NCBI RefSeq assembly: GCF_900106665.1
Contig: NZ_FNNA01000009.1
Span: 1 to 64,000, forward strand
Direction of reading: 5' to 3'
From: Paracoccus sanguinis
GTDB taxonomy: Bacteria; Pseudomonadota; Alphaproteobacteria; Rhodobacterales; Rhodobacteraceae
Length of the DNA: 64,000 nt
Shown: positions 24,164-32,388 of the stretch, piece after piece
Position numbering within the stretch: position 1 is the first letter of the stretch
Layout of the letters: each line of letters opens with the position of its first letter
The notes under the pieces: generated by a model
The model's database searches: none
What the model saw: the letters and a program-made list of their open reading frames with translations, nothing else
Told to the model about the DNA's origin: nothing
Translations under genes and position numbers: made by a program

Positions 24164-24544
24164 TCAGACGCCGTCGCGGGCGACGATGCCGACGGCGGCC
24201 AGCTGGGTGAGCTTCGCGGCGATCTTGGTGCCGTCATCGACCGTTGCGCCGTAGGCGAGGGCTGCGCGCGACACGATCGAGGGACCGCGGACCAGCACAA
24301 TGCCCGTGGCATCGGCCAGCGTGGCGTCGACGGCGTAAAGCAGGACAGCCGTGGCGACCTGCGACCCGTCGGCCCCGGTCGCGGGCGACAGGGTATACTT
24401 GCCGCTGGCCGTGATTTTCCCGAGCACCGAGCCGACGGGGTAGGGCAGGCCCGCGAGGAGCGTCACAACCTCGCGGGTGTAGTTCGGGTTGACCTCGTAT
24501 TTGAGGACGTCGCCCATGCTGGGCGGTTCCGTCAGGACGGGCAT
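24164..24544 (-). CDS. Head decoration protein, lambda gpD type
   Basis: The 126-residue protein matches gpD decoration proteins: YTREVVTLLAGLPYPVGSVLGKI and DATGIVLVRGPSIV are typical. Trimers bind and stabilise the expanded capsid. It lies between the S49 protease/scaffold gene and the capsid gene, the lambda order C-D-E. Confidence 0.9.
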   Translation of the reverse strand: MPVLTEPPSMGDVLKYEVNPNYTREVVTLLAGLPYPVGSVLGKITASGKYTLSPATGADGSQVATAVLLYAVDATLADATGIVLVRGPSIVSRAALAYGATVDDGTKIAAKLTQLAAVGIVARDGV

Positions 24545-24614
24545 GGTTCAGTCTCCAGGATGTTGGTGGGGGTGCGCCGCGCGATGACGCAGCGCGGGGT
24601 GGTCCGCGCCGGTA

Positions 24615-25928
24615 TCAGCGCGAGGCGGCGGCGGATTTCTTGGCGGCCGCGACGATGGGGCTTTCCTTGGCCCCGGGCGCGGGGGCCGTGGCGATGATGC
24701 CCGCGGCATCGCTGCGGGCAGCGAGATCGGCCAGGACCTTGGCGCGCAGGGCCTCGGGCTTCACGCCCTTGGCGACGGCGTCGGCGGCATCAATCTGGAT
24801 GCCGAGGCGTGCGGCCTGTGCGCAGACCTGCGCGACCTCCGCCGCCTCGGCGCGGATCGCTTCGGGTGACATCGCGGCCGCCGTGGTTTGCACCGGCGCG
24901 ACTGCCGCGGGCGGGGTTGGTTCCTGCGGCGTGCTGGCAGCAGGCGCGACCGCAGGCTGCGCATGGTCTTCGGGGGCGGTGGTCATCATCGAGCCCTTTC
25001 CTCTGGGGGTGATTGTGCCGCGATGTGCGGCGGTGAACGCGCGGAAGGCGGTGACGGGATCGGCCACCTCGTCGGCAAGACCGGCAAAAACCGCCGCCTC
25101 GCCGCGGAAGACGGCGGCTTCGGTGCCCAGCGCGCGTTGGGTGTCGAGGCGCTGGCCGCGGCCCTCGGCGACGGTCTCGGCAAAGAGTTGGCGGAGGTCT
25201 TCCAACTCGCCCGCGATCCTGGCTCGGACGGCCTCGGGCAGGGGCTGGTAAGGGTTCGCATCGACCTTGCGAGCGCCAGCGTGGATCAGCGTGACGGCGA
25301 TGCCCTTCTGGTCGAGCGCGCCGCTCATGTCGCTGTGCATGGCCACGACGCCGATGCTGCCGACGGCGCCGGTGCGGGGCAGGATGACCCGGTCGGCCTG
25401 CGAAGCCAGCGCATAGGCGGCCGAGAGGGCGTGATCGGCGACGAAAGCCTGCACAGGCTTGACCTGGCGCGCGGCGCGGATGCGGTCGGCGAGGTCGAAG
25501 GCCCCCGCGACCTCGCCGCCGAAGCTGTCAATGTCCAGGGCAATGCCACGAATGGAGGGGTCGGCGACGGCCGCCTGCAGCTGGGCCGCGATCCCCTCGT
25601 AGGAGGTCAGCCCCGAGGATTGACCGATCCAGGCGCCGCGATGCACCAGCGTGCCCGCGATCTCGATAACGGCAATCCCGTCGACGACCGCGAAGGGCTG
25701 GCTTCCGTTCCGCACTTGGCGGCTGGTCAGGTCATCGCCGAAGAGAGAGGCGCGGGCGGGCAGGGCGACTGCATTCCCGTCTTCGGCCGCGATTTCCAGC
25801 CCCTCGACACTGATCTCCCGCCCGGTGATCCGCGGACCAAGCCCGGTCAGGAAAGCCAGCGCCTTGGCGGGATCGACCATCAGCGGCGTGTTGAAGACGC
25901 GCTGGGCGATCTGAGTGTGGTGCATCAT
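24615..25928 (-). CDS. S49-family capsid maturation protease, lambda gpC-like
   Basis: The 437-residue protein has an S49 (ClpP-fold) protease domain, about residues 70-300. Motifs include LDIDSFGGEVAGAFDLADRI and, around the nucleophile, RTGAVGSIGVVAMHSDM, where the Ser of GSIGV is the likely catalytic residue. The C-terminal 120 residues are Ala/Pro-rich and helical, as in scaffold parts that lambda makes as Nu3 from the same region. It would process the portal and capsid assembly. The start overlaps the portal stop. Confidence 0.88.
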   Translation of the reverse strand: MMHHTQIAQRVFNTPLMVDPAKALAFLTGLGPRITGREISVEGLEIAAEDGNAVALPARASLFGDDLTSRQVRNGSQPFAVVDGIAVIEIAGTLVHRGAWIGQSSGLTSYEGIAAQLQAAVADPSIRGIALDIDSFGGEVAGAFDLADRIRAARQVKPVQAFVADHALSAAYALASQADRVILPRTGAVGSIGVVAMHSDMSGALDQKGIAVTLIHAGARKVDANPYQPLPEAVRARIAGELEDLRQLFAETVAEGRGQRLDTQRALGTEAAVFRGEAAVFAGLADEVADPVTAFRAFTAAHRGTITPRGKGSMMTTAPEDHAQPAVAPAASTPQEPTPPAAVAPVQTTAAAMSPEAIRAEAAEVAQVCAQAARLGIQIDAADAVAKGVKPEALRAKVLADLAARSDAAGIIATAPAPGAKESPIVAAAKKSAAASR

Positions 25929-27430
25929 GCGTCCTCCGCGGGCCGGGGATCACGGTCCTCACCCTCGTCATTCTCGCGCTGGTCCTCTTTGTCAGGGCCC
26001 GTTTCGCCGCCCTGATCCTCGCTGCTGCCACCGGCTGCCTGCGCCGGTGACCCCGGCCGCCGGAAGTCCAGGCCCAACTCCGCCTCGCGTTTGCGTTCCG
26101 CAGCGATTTCGCGGTCCACCTGCTCTGCGTCGTATCCCCGTTCGGCGATGGCCTGCGTGCGGGATTTGAGACCTGCCTCGATCTGCAGAATCTCGGCCGC
26201 GGCATCCTTGGCCGGGTCGATCCAGTCCCATTTCGTCGGGAGCCAGTCGCAGGCGAGATAAGCACGCCGGTCGGTGGCATAGCCCGGCAGATCGATGGCG
26301 CCCGCCAGCACGGCCATATCCATCCAGCGCGTCCAGACCGCCCGGCAGAGCTGATAGACCATCACCGAATGCTGGAAGGCCGAGATGCGGCGGCGGAAAT
26401 CGACGAGCGCGATCCGCGTATTCGAGAAGTTGCCCTTCGCCGTGTCGCCGGTCAGATAGCCATAGGGCACGCCCAGCGCCGCGCCGATCTGCAGGAGCGT
26501 GCGGTACTGGAAGGGTTCGTAGGTGGACCCGGAATCCGGCGTCGATGGCGTGGTGACATCTTCGCCCGGATCCAGCCGCACCACTTGGCCCGGTTCCACC
26601 TCCAGATCGTCCTCGACCGGGTCGAGGGCGGTTTCCGGGGCGGGCGAGGTGATGAACATCGCGAACATCGCCGCGGTCTTCTTCCGCTCCAATTCCGCAT
26701 CGTCGTAGAGATCGAGGGTGAACAGCTTCACCACTGCCGCGGCGAAGCGCGACACCCCGCGCAGCTGGCCCGCCTCGACCGGGTCCAGAATGTGGATCAC
26801 CTCGGACGCGGGCACGCGCACCGTTTCCCCGGCCAGCCCCGGATCGGTCATGTCGCCCGGGTGGCGGCGCAGGAAGTGGTACGCCACACGCCGACCGATG
26901 CCGTCGAACTCGATCCCCTGCCGGATCGACCCGGCACCGGGCAGAACGCGGATCATGTCCTGGGGCAGCATTTCCGAGGGCAGCATCTGCAACTGCATCG
27001 GCACTGTCAGACCATCTTCGGGACGCCGGGTGCGGATGCGCAAGAACACCTCGCCTGCCAGGAATACCTCCCGCGCCGCCCGGCGCTGCAAGCCGAAGAA
27101 GTCGGTCAGCCCCTCGGCGTCGGCCTCGTCCGTCCAGGCGAGCCAGAGCTTCTGCAACTCCTCCTTCTTCGCTGCCACAGTTATCTTCGACGAGGGCTTG
27201 ATGCCGTCGCCGACAACATGGTTGGCGAAGGCGTCGACGGCGTTCGCGGCATAGCCGTTGTTCTTGACCAGCCAGCGGGCGCGGGCCGTGATGGTCTCGC
27301 CGGAGGCGGCGATCAGCGTGTTCACATGCGCCCGGGTGGCCCGGAACCCGCGCATGCGACGGTGGGACTGCGCCGCGTCGAACCCGCCGATGATGGACCC
27401 GAGCCGCGCACGGAAGGCGTCGAGCACCAT
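25925..27430 (-). CDS. Portal protein, lambda gpB type
   Basis: The 501-residue protein matches lambda-type portals: an N-terminal RARWLVKNNGYAANAVDAF, the core EVIHILDPVEAGQLRGVSRF, and LGVPYGYLTGDTAKGNFSN. Twelve copies form the DNA gate of the head. The last 50 residues are highly acidic and hydrophilic (EDQGGETGPDKEDQREND), an extension I have not seen described for this family but common in tails of portal genes that overlap a protease gene. Confidence 0.92.
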   Translation of the reverse strand: MVLDAFRARLGSIIGGFDAAQSHRRMRGFRATRAHVNTLIAASGETITARARWLVKNNGYAANAVDAFANHVVGDGIKPSSKITVAAKKEELQKLWLAWTDEADAEGLTDFFGLQRRAAREVFLAGEVFLRIRTRRPEDGLTVPMQLQMLPSEMLPQDMIRVLPGAGSIRQGIEFDGIGRRVAYHFLRRHPGDMTDPGLAGETVRVPASEVIHILDPVEAGQLRGVSRFAAAVVKLFTLDLYDDAELERKKTAAMFAMFITSPAPETALDPVEDDLEVEPGQVVRLDPGEDVTTPSTPDSGSTYEPFQYRTLLQIGAALGVPYGYLTGDTAKGNFSNTRIALVDFRRRISAFQHSVMVYQLCRAVWTRWMDMAVLAGAIDLPGYATDRRAYLACDWLPTKWDWIDPAKDAAAEILQIEAGLKSRTQAIAERGYDAEQVDREIAAERKREAELGLDFRRPGSPAQAAGGSSEDQGGETGPDKEDQRENDEGEDRDPRPAEDA

Positions 27431-27432
27431 GG

Positions 27433-27645
27433 TCAGAGACCCTTCGTCGCGACCGTGCCCCAGCGGCGGCGACGCGGCGTGGCAGAGGCGGTGGCAATCC
27501 GTCCTTCCAGATCCCGGATCGCCGCAGCCAGTTCGGCGTCCGAGCCATAGGTCACGGTCTTGCCGTCGTAACTGACGCTGCGCAGCCCGGCGAAGCGGGC
27601 TTCTTGCAGTGCGGTCAGCAGGGCCTGCATGCGTTCCAAGTCCAT
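27433..27645 (-). CDS. gpW-like head-tail joining protein
   Basis: The 70-residue protein (MDLERMQALLTALQEARF, a Gly/Ser/Val beta hairpin, then AAIRDLEGRI and a basic tail RRRRWG) has the size and helix-hairpin-helix pattern of lambda gpW. It also lies between terminase and portal, as W does in lambda. The start overlaps the TerL stop by one base; the larger open frame upstream is a shadow. gpW completes the head before tail joining. Confidence 0.75.
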   Translation of the reverse strand: MDLERMQALLTALQEARFAGLRSVSYDGKTVTYGSDAELAAAIRDLEGRIATASATPRRRRWGTVATKGL

Positions 27646-29699
27646 CAGTCCCTCATGAAGTTCGGGGTGTAGGCCCGCCGTTTCCGGCGCGGCGTGGTCA
27701 GGGTTCCGGCCTTGGGCTGGGCCGGATCGGGTGGTGAACTTTCCGTTGCGACGGCCGTGGGCATGCGCGTTTCCACGCCCGCCTGAGTTTCCAGCCGCCG
27801 CCAGGTGGCTTCGTCCCACCGGTCTGCGCCAAGGATCCATGCCGCGGCGCGGGCGTAGACCCGGCAGTCCAGCGCCTCGTTCCGTTCACGCATCTTCTGC
27901 CATTCCTGATGGGCATAGCCGCGCTTGTTGCGGATCGTGACCAGCTGCTCGGCCACCAGCTGTTTCAGCCATTCGGTGTCGGCCCAGCCAGGGATGTGGA
28001 CGGTGCCCGGCGCATCGAGGACGCCCAGCGCCCGGTCCTCATCTGACGGCCGTTCAATGCGCAGGAACCTGTAGGTCTCCGCCTTGAACGTCGCCGTTGC
28101 CACCGACCAGAGCCGCGCACCGCGGCGCAAGCGCTTCCCGCCGATGGTCGCATCGACATATGTCGGCCCCGAAACCGGCGCGGCCCGGTTGAAGCCCTCG
28201 AGCCCCTTCAGCGGCGCGACCTGCTCGAACCCGACCTTGCGCGACCAGGCATAGACCGCCGCGGCCTCATATCCGGTGTCGATGCCGAGCCGCGCCACGG
28301 TCATGAAGGCGCCGTTGGCATGTTGCCACGACCGGCCGAGCAAGGCGGTCAGCTTGTCCCATGCGGCCGGATCGTCAGGCCCGCCCGGAATGACGATGTG
28401 ATCAACAAGCCAGGACTCGAGCCCCCGGCCCCAGGCCCAGATATCGACCTCGATGCGGTCCCTCTGGACGTCCGCCCCAGCGGTCAGGAACAGCCCCGGC
28501 ACAGGCACGGTACCCGGCTTCCACGCCTCGCGCCGATCCGCCAGCCGTTGCCACTCCGGCGCGTCGCCGCTCTCGACCCATGTCTCGCCCAGAAGCGTGT
28601 TGCGCGCTGCGCGCAATGTCTCGTCCGACCCTTGGGCCGCCAGCCATTCCCGCGCGACGTCGGACCAGCTTTTCCACCCGAGCGGCGAGTAGAGTGCCGA
28701 GAGGTGGAACCCGATGGCCTTCGGATCCTTGGAAACCGCTGTCGCCCGCCATTCTCCGCGGGCGAGCATCTCGGTCTTGTGGTGTTCGGCGATGGGGCGT
28801 TCGCAACCCTCGCAGTGATAGGCCGCCGTTTCCGGCCGGCCCCTCGCCCAGCGCAGGCGGTCGAATTGCAGCCATTGCATCGTCCCGCAATGCGGGCAGG
28901 GGACGAAGTAGCGCCGCTGGTCGGACGCCTCGAACTCGCGCTCGATGCGCGACAGCCCCCGGATCGTGGGGGTCGACACCATGAACACCTTGCGCCGATG
29001 CGAGAAGGTGGTGGTGCGGGCTTCGGCCAGCGTGACCGGATCGCCTTCCTCGTCGGCTGAGGCCGGATAGGCGTCGACCTCGTCGAGGAAGACATAGCGC
29101 GCGGGCATCGACCGCAGGCCGGTCGCCGAATTCGCGCCGGTCAGCACGAGGATGCCGCCGGGGAATTCCTTCGACAGCATCGAATTCCCGGCATCGCGGG
29201 ACCGCGCCGGGCTGACCTTCTCGCGCAGCGCCGGGCTGTCGGCGATCAGCGGGTCGATTCGGCCGCGTGACGACCGCTTCGCCATCTCGACCGTGGGCAG
29301 AACGGCGAGCATCGGGCCCGGGGCATGGTGGATCACGAAGCCGATCCAGTTGTTGCCGGCCTCGGTCGCGCCGACCTGCGCCGCCTTCATGAACGCGATG
29401 CGCTGCGCCGGGTGGCCGGGCGACAGCGCATCCATGATCTCGCGCAGGTAAGGGGTGCGCGCCGTCCGGTACCGGCCCGGCTCGGCCGAGGCGCGCGAGC
29501 TGAGCCAGCGGTGTTGATCCGCCCATTCCGACACCGTCAGGTTGGGGTCGGGGCGCATCCCCTGCCGCCAGACCCGGAGCAGATCCTCGGCGCCGTCGAA
29601 GCCGAGGTCGAGGCCGGCCGTCAGGTCGTTGTCGATCCGATCATCGTCACCCGAGGGAAACCCGGAGGTCGGCGAGGGCGTCGAGCTGTTCGCGGACAT
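27645..29699 (-). CDS. Terminase large subunit, lambda gpA family
   Basis: The 684-residue protein belongs to the GpA/TerL family. Residues about 60-300 form the packaging ATPase (LREIMDALSPGHPAQRIAF, the Walker-A-like KAAQVGATEAG, and the Walker-B-like RYVFLDEVDAYP). A zinc-finger-like segment follows (CPHCGTMQW and CEGCERPI, about 270-300). The C-terminal half is the nuclease that cuts concatemers (TAGADVQRDRIEVDIWAWG is typical). It overlaps the small subunit gene by 53 bp. Lambda-like cos packaging is expected, but I could not identify a cos site. Confidence 0.93.
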   Translation of the reverse strand: MSANSSTPSPTSGFPSGDDDRIDNDLTAGLDLGFDGAEDLLRVWRQGMRPDPNLTVSEWADQHRWLSSRASAEPGRYRTARTPYLREIMDALSPGHPAQRIAFMKAAQVGATEAGNNWIGFVIHHAPGPMLAVLPTVEMAKRSSRGRIDPLIADSPALREKVSPARSRDAGNSMLSKEFPGGILVLTGANSATGLRSMPARYVFLDEVDAYPASADEEGDPVTLAEARTTTFSHRRKVFMVSTPTIRGLSRIEREFEASDQRRYFVPCPHCGTMQWLQFDRLRWARGRPETAAYHCEGCERPIAEHHKTEMLARGEWRATAVSKDPKAIGFHLSALYSPLGWKSWSDVAREWLAAQGSDETLRAARNTLLGETWVESGDAPEWQRLADRREAWKPGTVPVPGLFLTAGADVQRDRIEVDIWAWGRGLESWLVDHIVIPGGPDDPAAWDKLTALLGRSWQHANGAFMTVARLGIDTGYEAAAVYAWSRKVGFEQVAPLKGLEGFNRAAPVSGPTYVDATIGGKRLRRGARLWSVATATFKAETYRFLRIERPSDEDRALGVLDAPGTVHIPGWADTEWLKQLVAEQLVTIRNKRGYAHQEWQKMRERNEALDCRVYARAAAWILGADRWDEATWRRLETQAGVETRMPTAVATESSPPDPAQPKAGTLTTPRRKRRAYTPNFMRD

Positions 29700-30183
29700 G
29701 GGCTTCCAGCACCCTCTGCATGATCGCGGTCTCGATCGTCACCGATGCCCCGGATTGCCGTTCCACCTCCGCCATGATCTGCGCCGCCATCAGCGCGGCC
29801 ACCCGTCCGGGCCAGGTGACCCAGACGTCCCGTTCCTGCCGCGCCAGCCGAAACACCAGTGTTTCCGCCCGCGCACGGTCGACCAGCGCGCCCTTTTTCT
29901 TCTGGACCGCGATCTGCTTGTCCTGTGCGGCATAGACCGTCAGCAGCGTCCGGGCCTTGATGTAGGACGAGGTCTCGCCCGCACCGCTGGCGAGGGTTTC
30001 GCCACCCAGGCTGCGCCGCTGCTGGTCCGGGTCCGTCATCTCCGCCCGCCGCACATCCGAGGCCGCGGCGTTGATCGACCCGTCGTCATGCACCACCAGT
30101 CGCCCGTTCTTGCGTGCCTTCTGCACCCCGCCGCGCGACAGGCCAGAATGGGCCGCGTACTCGCGTTCGCTCATGCCTTTCAT
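29647..30183 (-). CDS. Terminase small subunit, HTH type
   Basis: The 178-residue protein begins, from the ATG at 30183, with a helix-turn-helix that fits lambda Nu1-type DNA recognition (EREYAAHSGLSRGGVQKARKNGRL). A helical oligomerisation region follows. It is located directly upstream of TerL and overlaps it. It would bind the packaging site and recruit TerL. The open frame to 30231 adds residues with no ribosome binding site, so the internal ATG is preferred. Confidence 0.78.
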   Translation of the reverse strand: MKGMSEREYAAHSGLSRGGVQKARKNGRLVVHDDGSINAAASDVRRAEMTDPDQQRRSLGGETLASGAGETSSYIKARTLLTVYAAQDKQIAVQKKKGALVDRARAETLVFRLARQERDVWVTWPGRVAALMAAQIMAEVERQSGASVTIETAIMQRVLEAHVREQLDALADLRVSLG

Positions 30184-30306
30184 GGCGCTGTGAATCCCAT
30201 CAAGATATTGAAAATAAACAGGAAAAGACAATCAATCCGGTTGATTGCCTTGCCCTCCAGAGCGATTCTGCGATCAGGAACTCACCCCTGGATCGGAGGC
30301 CAGACC

Positions 30307-30501
30307 ATGACCGCAACCGCCAAACCCGCCCCCGCCGCGCCCGAGGCGCTCATGCTCGACATCGCCAAGCGCCACTTCTTCGTCGAGACGCTGGACACCC
30401 GGAACAGCGATGGGCTCGACTTCCACGACGTCGCCGTCTGGTCGATCCGCGCCGCCCTGATTGAGGCCTATGCCGCGGGCCTCGCTGCGGCCAAGCGCTG
30501 A
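30307..30501 (+). CDS. Small conserved phage protein, DUF6900-like
   Basis: This 64-residue protein starts at the ATG at 30307 after AGGCCAGACC. The core ALMLDIAKRHFFVETLDTRN followed by SDGLDFHDVAVWSIRAALIEAY is a short helical domain seen in many Rhodobacteraceae plasmids, phages and integrative elements; I connect it with DUF6900 from memory. Function unknown. It is the first of four small plus-strand genes that diverge from the late operon. Confidence 0.7.
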   Translation: MTATAKPAPAAPEALMLDIAKRHFFVETLDTRNSDGLDFHDVAVWSIRAALIEAYAAGLAAAKR

Positions 30502-30514
30502 GGGAGCCGTTGAC

Positions 30515-30736
30515 ATGACCATGGCCATCACCACCATCCGCATCGACTATTCCGCCCTTCCCGACGGCTTCGATCTGACCCGCCCCGACGCCATCGCCGA
30601 AGTCATCGAGCAGGCGCTGCGCGAGAGCGGGATCCCGGCCGAGGCGTCCGACGTCCTTTCGCACCTGAAGATCGAACTGCCCACCGCCCAGCTGGGCGCC
30701 GCCAGCCGCACGCTGGCCGAGATGCAGCTGATCTGA
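30515..30736 (+). CDS. Small uncharacterised early protein
   Basis: The 73-residue protein starts at 30515 (MTMAITTIRIDYSALPDGF), 13 bp after the preceding gene. It is a mixed alpha/beta acidic protein (PDAIAEVIEQALRESGIPAEA). No family recognised. The short spacing and same strand suggest an early operon with its neighbours. Confidence 0.6.
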   Translation: MTMAITTIRIDYSALPDGFDLTRPDAIAEVIEQALRESGIPAEASDVLSHLKIELPTAQLGAASRTLAEMQLI

Positions 30737-30847
30737 CGGGAGCGATCAGAAAGCACTGATATTGCTCCGATTTGCCTACGATCATCCGCCCGACAGAGCG
30801 ATGGTGTCGGCACCAAGACGATGCAACTCACCGAAGGACGCCCTTCC

Positions 30848-31075
30848 ATGACGACCCGCCGCGCCACCGACAACTCCAAGGCCCTCGACGCCTTCATCGC
30901 TGCAAAGGCCGAGATCGACACCATGCTGGAGCGCCTGAAGGCCCTCAGCGACGACCACTTCGAAACCCAACCCGACGAGATCCATTGGGGGCATGTCGGG
31001 ACGCTGACGCACTACGCGGGCCTGCTGCGCCAGATTACCGACAGTGCCTTCAAGGAAGGCGAACACGCCGCTTGA
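30848..31075 (+). CDS. Small uncharacterised helical protein
   Basis: The 75-residue product (MTTRRATDNSKALDAFIAAK, then HWGHVGTLTHYAGLLRQIT) is almost wholly helical. I start it at 30848; an in-frame ATG at 30821 would add nine residues. The spaced His residues (HWGHVGTLTHY) are notable but no family is recognised. Similar small genes accompany DUF3489 genes in mobile elements of this group. Confidence 0.6.
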   Translation: MTTRRATDNSKALDAFIAAKAEIDTMLERLKALSDDHFETQPDEIHWGHVGTLTHYAGLLRQITDSAFKEGEHAA

Positions 31076-31171
31076 CGCGCCCAACCCGCGCGATGGCCGC
31101 CCCGTCCGGATGGCGGGGCTTGCCTCAGTAGAAGGCGCGCACTGCGCGCGCCCAAGCGCCCGGAGGCCCCG

Positions 31172-31747
31172 ATGACTACCCCGTCCGACACCCAATCCCT
31201 GATCCTGTCCCGCGCTGCCACCCGGCCCGGCAACCTCGCCCTGCCGCTGCCCGAGGGGCTGGTCGGCGCCGCCGCCAAGATGGTTGTCGGCAAGATGATC
31301 GCTCGCGGCTGGCTCGAGGAGGTCGAGGCAGACCTGCGGCGCGGCGAGCCGATGTGGCGCGAAACCGGCGACGGCCACGGCACCACGCTGATCGCGACCG
31401 AGGCCGGGCTCGAGGCCATCGGGATCGATCCGGTGGTGGCCAACGCCGTCGCCAGCGTGCGGAGGGCGAAGCCCAAGGCGGAACCCGCGCCCGACGCCAC
31501 AGCCACCACGAAACCCATCGCCATCCGCGCTGGCACCAAGCAGGCGCAGATCATTGCCATGCTGCAGCGGCCCGAGGGGGCGACGGTCGCCGAAATGGTC
31601 GAGGCCACCGGATGGTTGGCGCACACGGTCAGGGGCTGCATCTCGGGGGCGCTGAAGAAGAAGCTGGGTTTGCCCATCGCCGCGGAGAAGGTCGAGGGTA
31701 GGGGGACGGTGTACACCCTCTTTCCCAGTTGCCAATATCGCAGTTGA
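31172..31747 (+). CDS. DUF3489-domain protein
   Basis: This 191-residue protein carries a DUF3489 module at its C-terminus (about residues 118-190): TKQAQIIAMLQRPEGATVAEMVEATGW, then HTVRGCISGALKKKLG, a winged-helix-like fold. The N-terminal half is a second helical domain ending in an Ala/Pro/Lys linker. DUF3489 proteins are common in alphaproteobacterial mobile elements and probably bind DNA. It is the last gene of the small plus-strand operon, and its stop abuts the stop of the convergent gene with no gap (TGATCA). Confidence 0.8.
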   Translation: MTTPSDTQSLILSRAATRPGNLALPLPEGLVGAAAKMVVGKMIARGWLEEVEADLRRGEPMWRETGDGHGTTLIATEAGLEAIGIDPVVANAVASVRRAKPKAEPAPDATATTKPIAIRAGTKQAQIIAMLQRPEGATVAEMVEATGWLAHTVRGCISGALKKKLGLPIAAEKVEGRGTVYTLFPSCQYRS

Positions 31748-32311
31748 TCAAATTTGGGCTTCGACGTGCAAGACGTATGTCTGGGTCGGCCAAAGCACAT
31801 GATGTCTGCCGGCCTTAGCATCCGAGACGGTACAGTGCTTTCGATGGAGGCGGCGAATTCCATCGCTGTCGATAAGGGTAATAGTGTGCTCGCTCATCGT
31901 GCTGATGCAGGTCCAGTGGTCATGCTTTCCGCCTAAGCCCAAGATCACCGACCCCGGTCCATGATCGGACAGATGCGAAGATATGAGTTCCCAGAATTGC
32001 TGGAGACCTTCAGGCGTTTGGCGAAATGCGAGTTGGCGGCTGAGGCGGTGACCCCGGTTGCCCTGCAGAAATTCACTGGCTGAGTCAATCAGTCGACCAA
32101 GGGGTTGCACTGTCATTCCGTTGCAAAGAGCATCTGCCAGACGATCCTCTTCTCCCAACTTGGCAATCAGTTGCCGGAATAGCTTCCTTTCATCTTCGCC
32201 ATTCAACCTTTTCGGACTCAAGTTTCTCACAGAGTTGACGACTGCGTAGACCCCGCAGAGGCCGTCGAGATTACCCTGTATACGGGCCCTTGGCAGAGAG
32301 TTACGTGGCAT
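31748..32311 (-). CDS. Papain-like cysteine peptidase of unknown role
   Basis: The 187-residue protein is not annotated in any family I can name, but shows a papain-type catalytic pattern. Near the N-terminus it reads QGNLDGLCGVYAVVNSVR (Gln12 for the oxyanion hole, Cys19 as nucleophile, followed by a helix). GKHDHWTCIS supplies a His before a beta strand, and ITLIDSDG an Asp after the next strand. Spacing fits C39/YopT-type peptidases or deubiquitinase-like folds. Codon use is less GC-rich than in the phage genes around it, so it is probably acquired cargo. It stands between DUF3489 (convergent) and a ParB-methyltransferase. A defence, anti-defence or effector role is possible. Confidence 0.55.
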   Translation of the reverse strand: MPRNSLPRARIQGNLDGLCGVYAVVNSVRNLSPKRLNGEDERKLFRQLIAKLGEEDRLADALCNGMTVQPLGRLIDSASEFLQGNRGHRLSRQLAFRQTPEGLQQFWELISSHLSDHGPGSVILGLGGKHDHWTCISTMSEHTITLIDSDGIRRLHRKHCTVSDAKAGRHHVLWPTQTYVLHVEAQI

Positions 32312-32388
32312 GCCCTACATCCGCTTGAAATTGTCCAAGCGCACCGTATCGCGTGCAGCAACTTTCAGGCAATCAAAGTCTCCGCTGC

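Noticed and set aside
6349..29699. A gene transfer agent rather than a prophage
   Set aside because: Integrase, att sites, lysis, replication and a lambda-type head with TerS are present; only the distal tail follows GTA order.
31739..31753. A BclI-type palindrome TGATCA as a regulatory site
   Set aside because: It is simply formed by the two abutting convergent stop codons.
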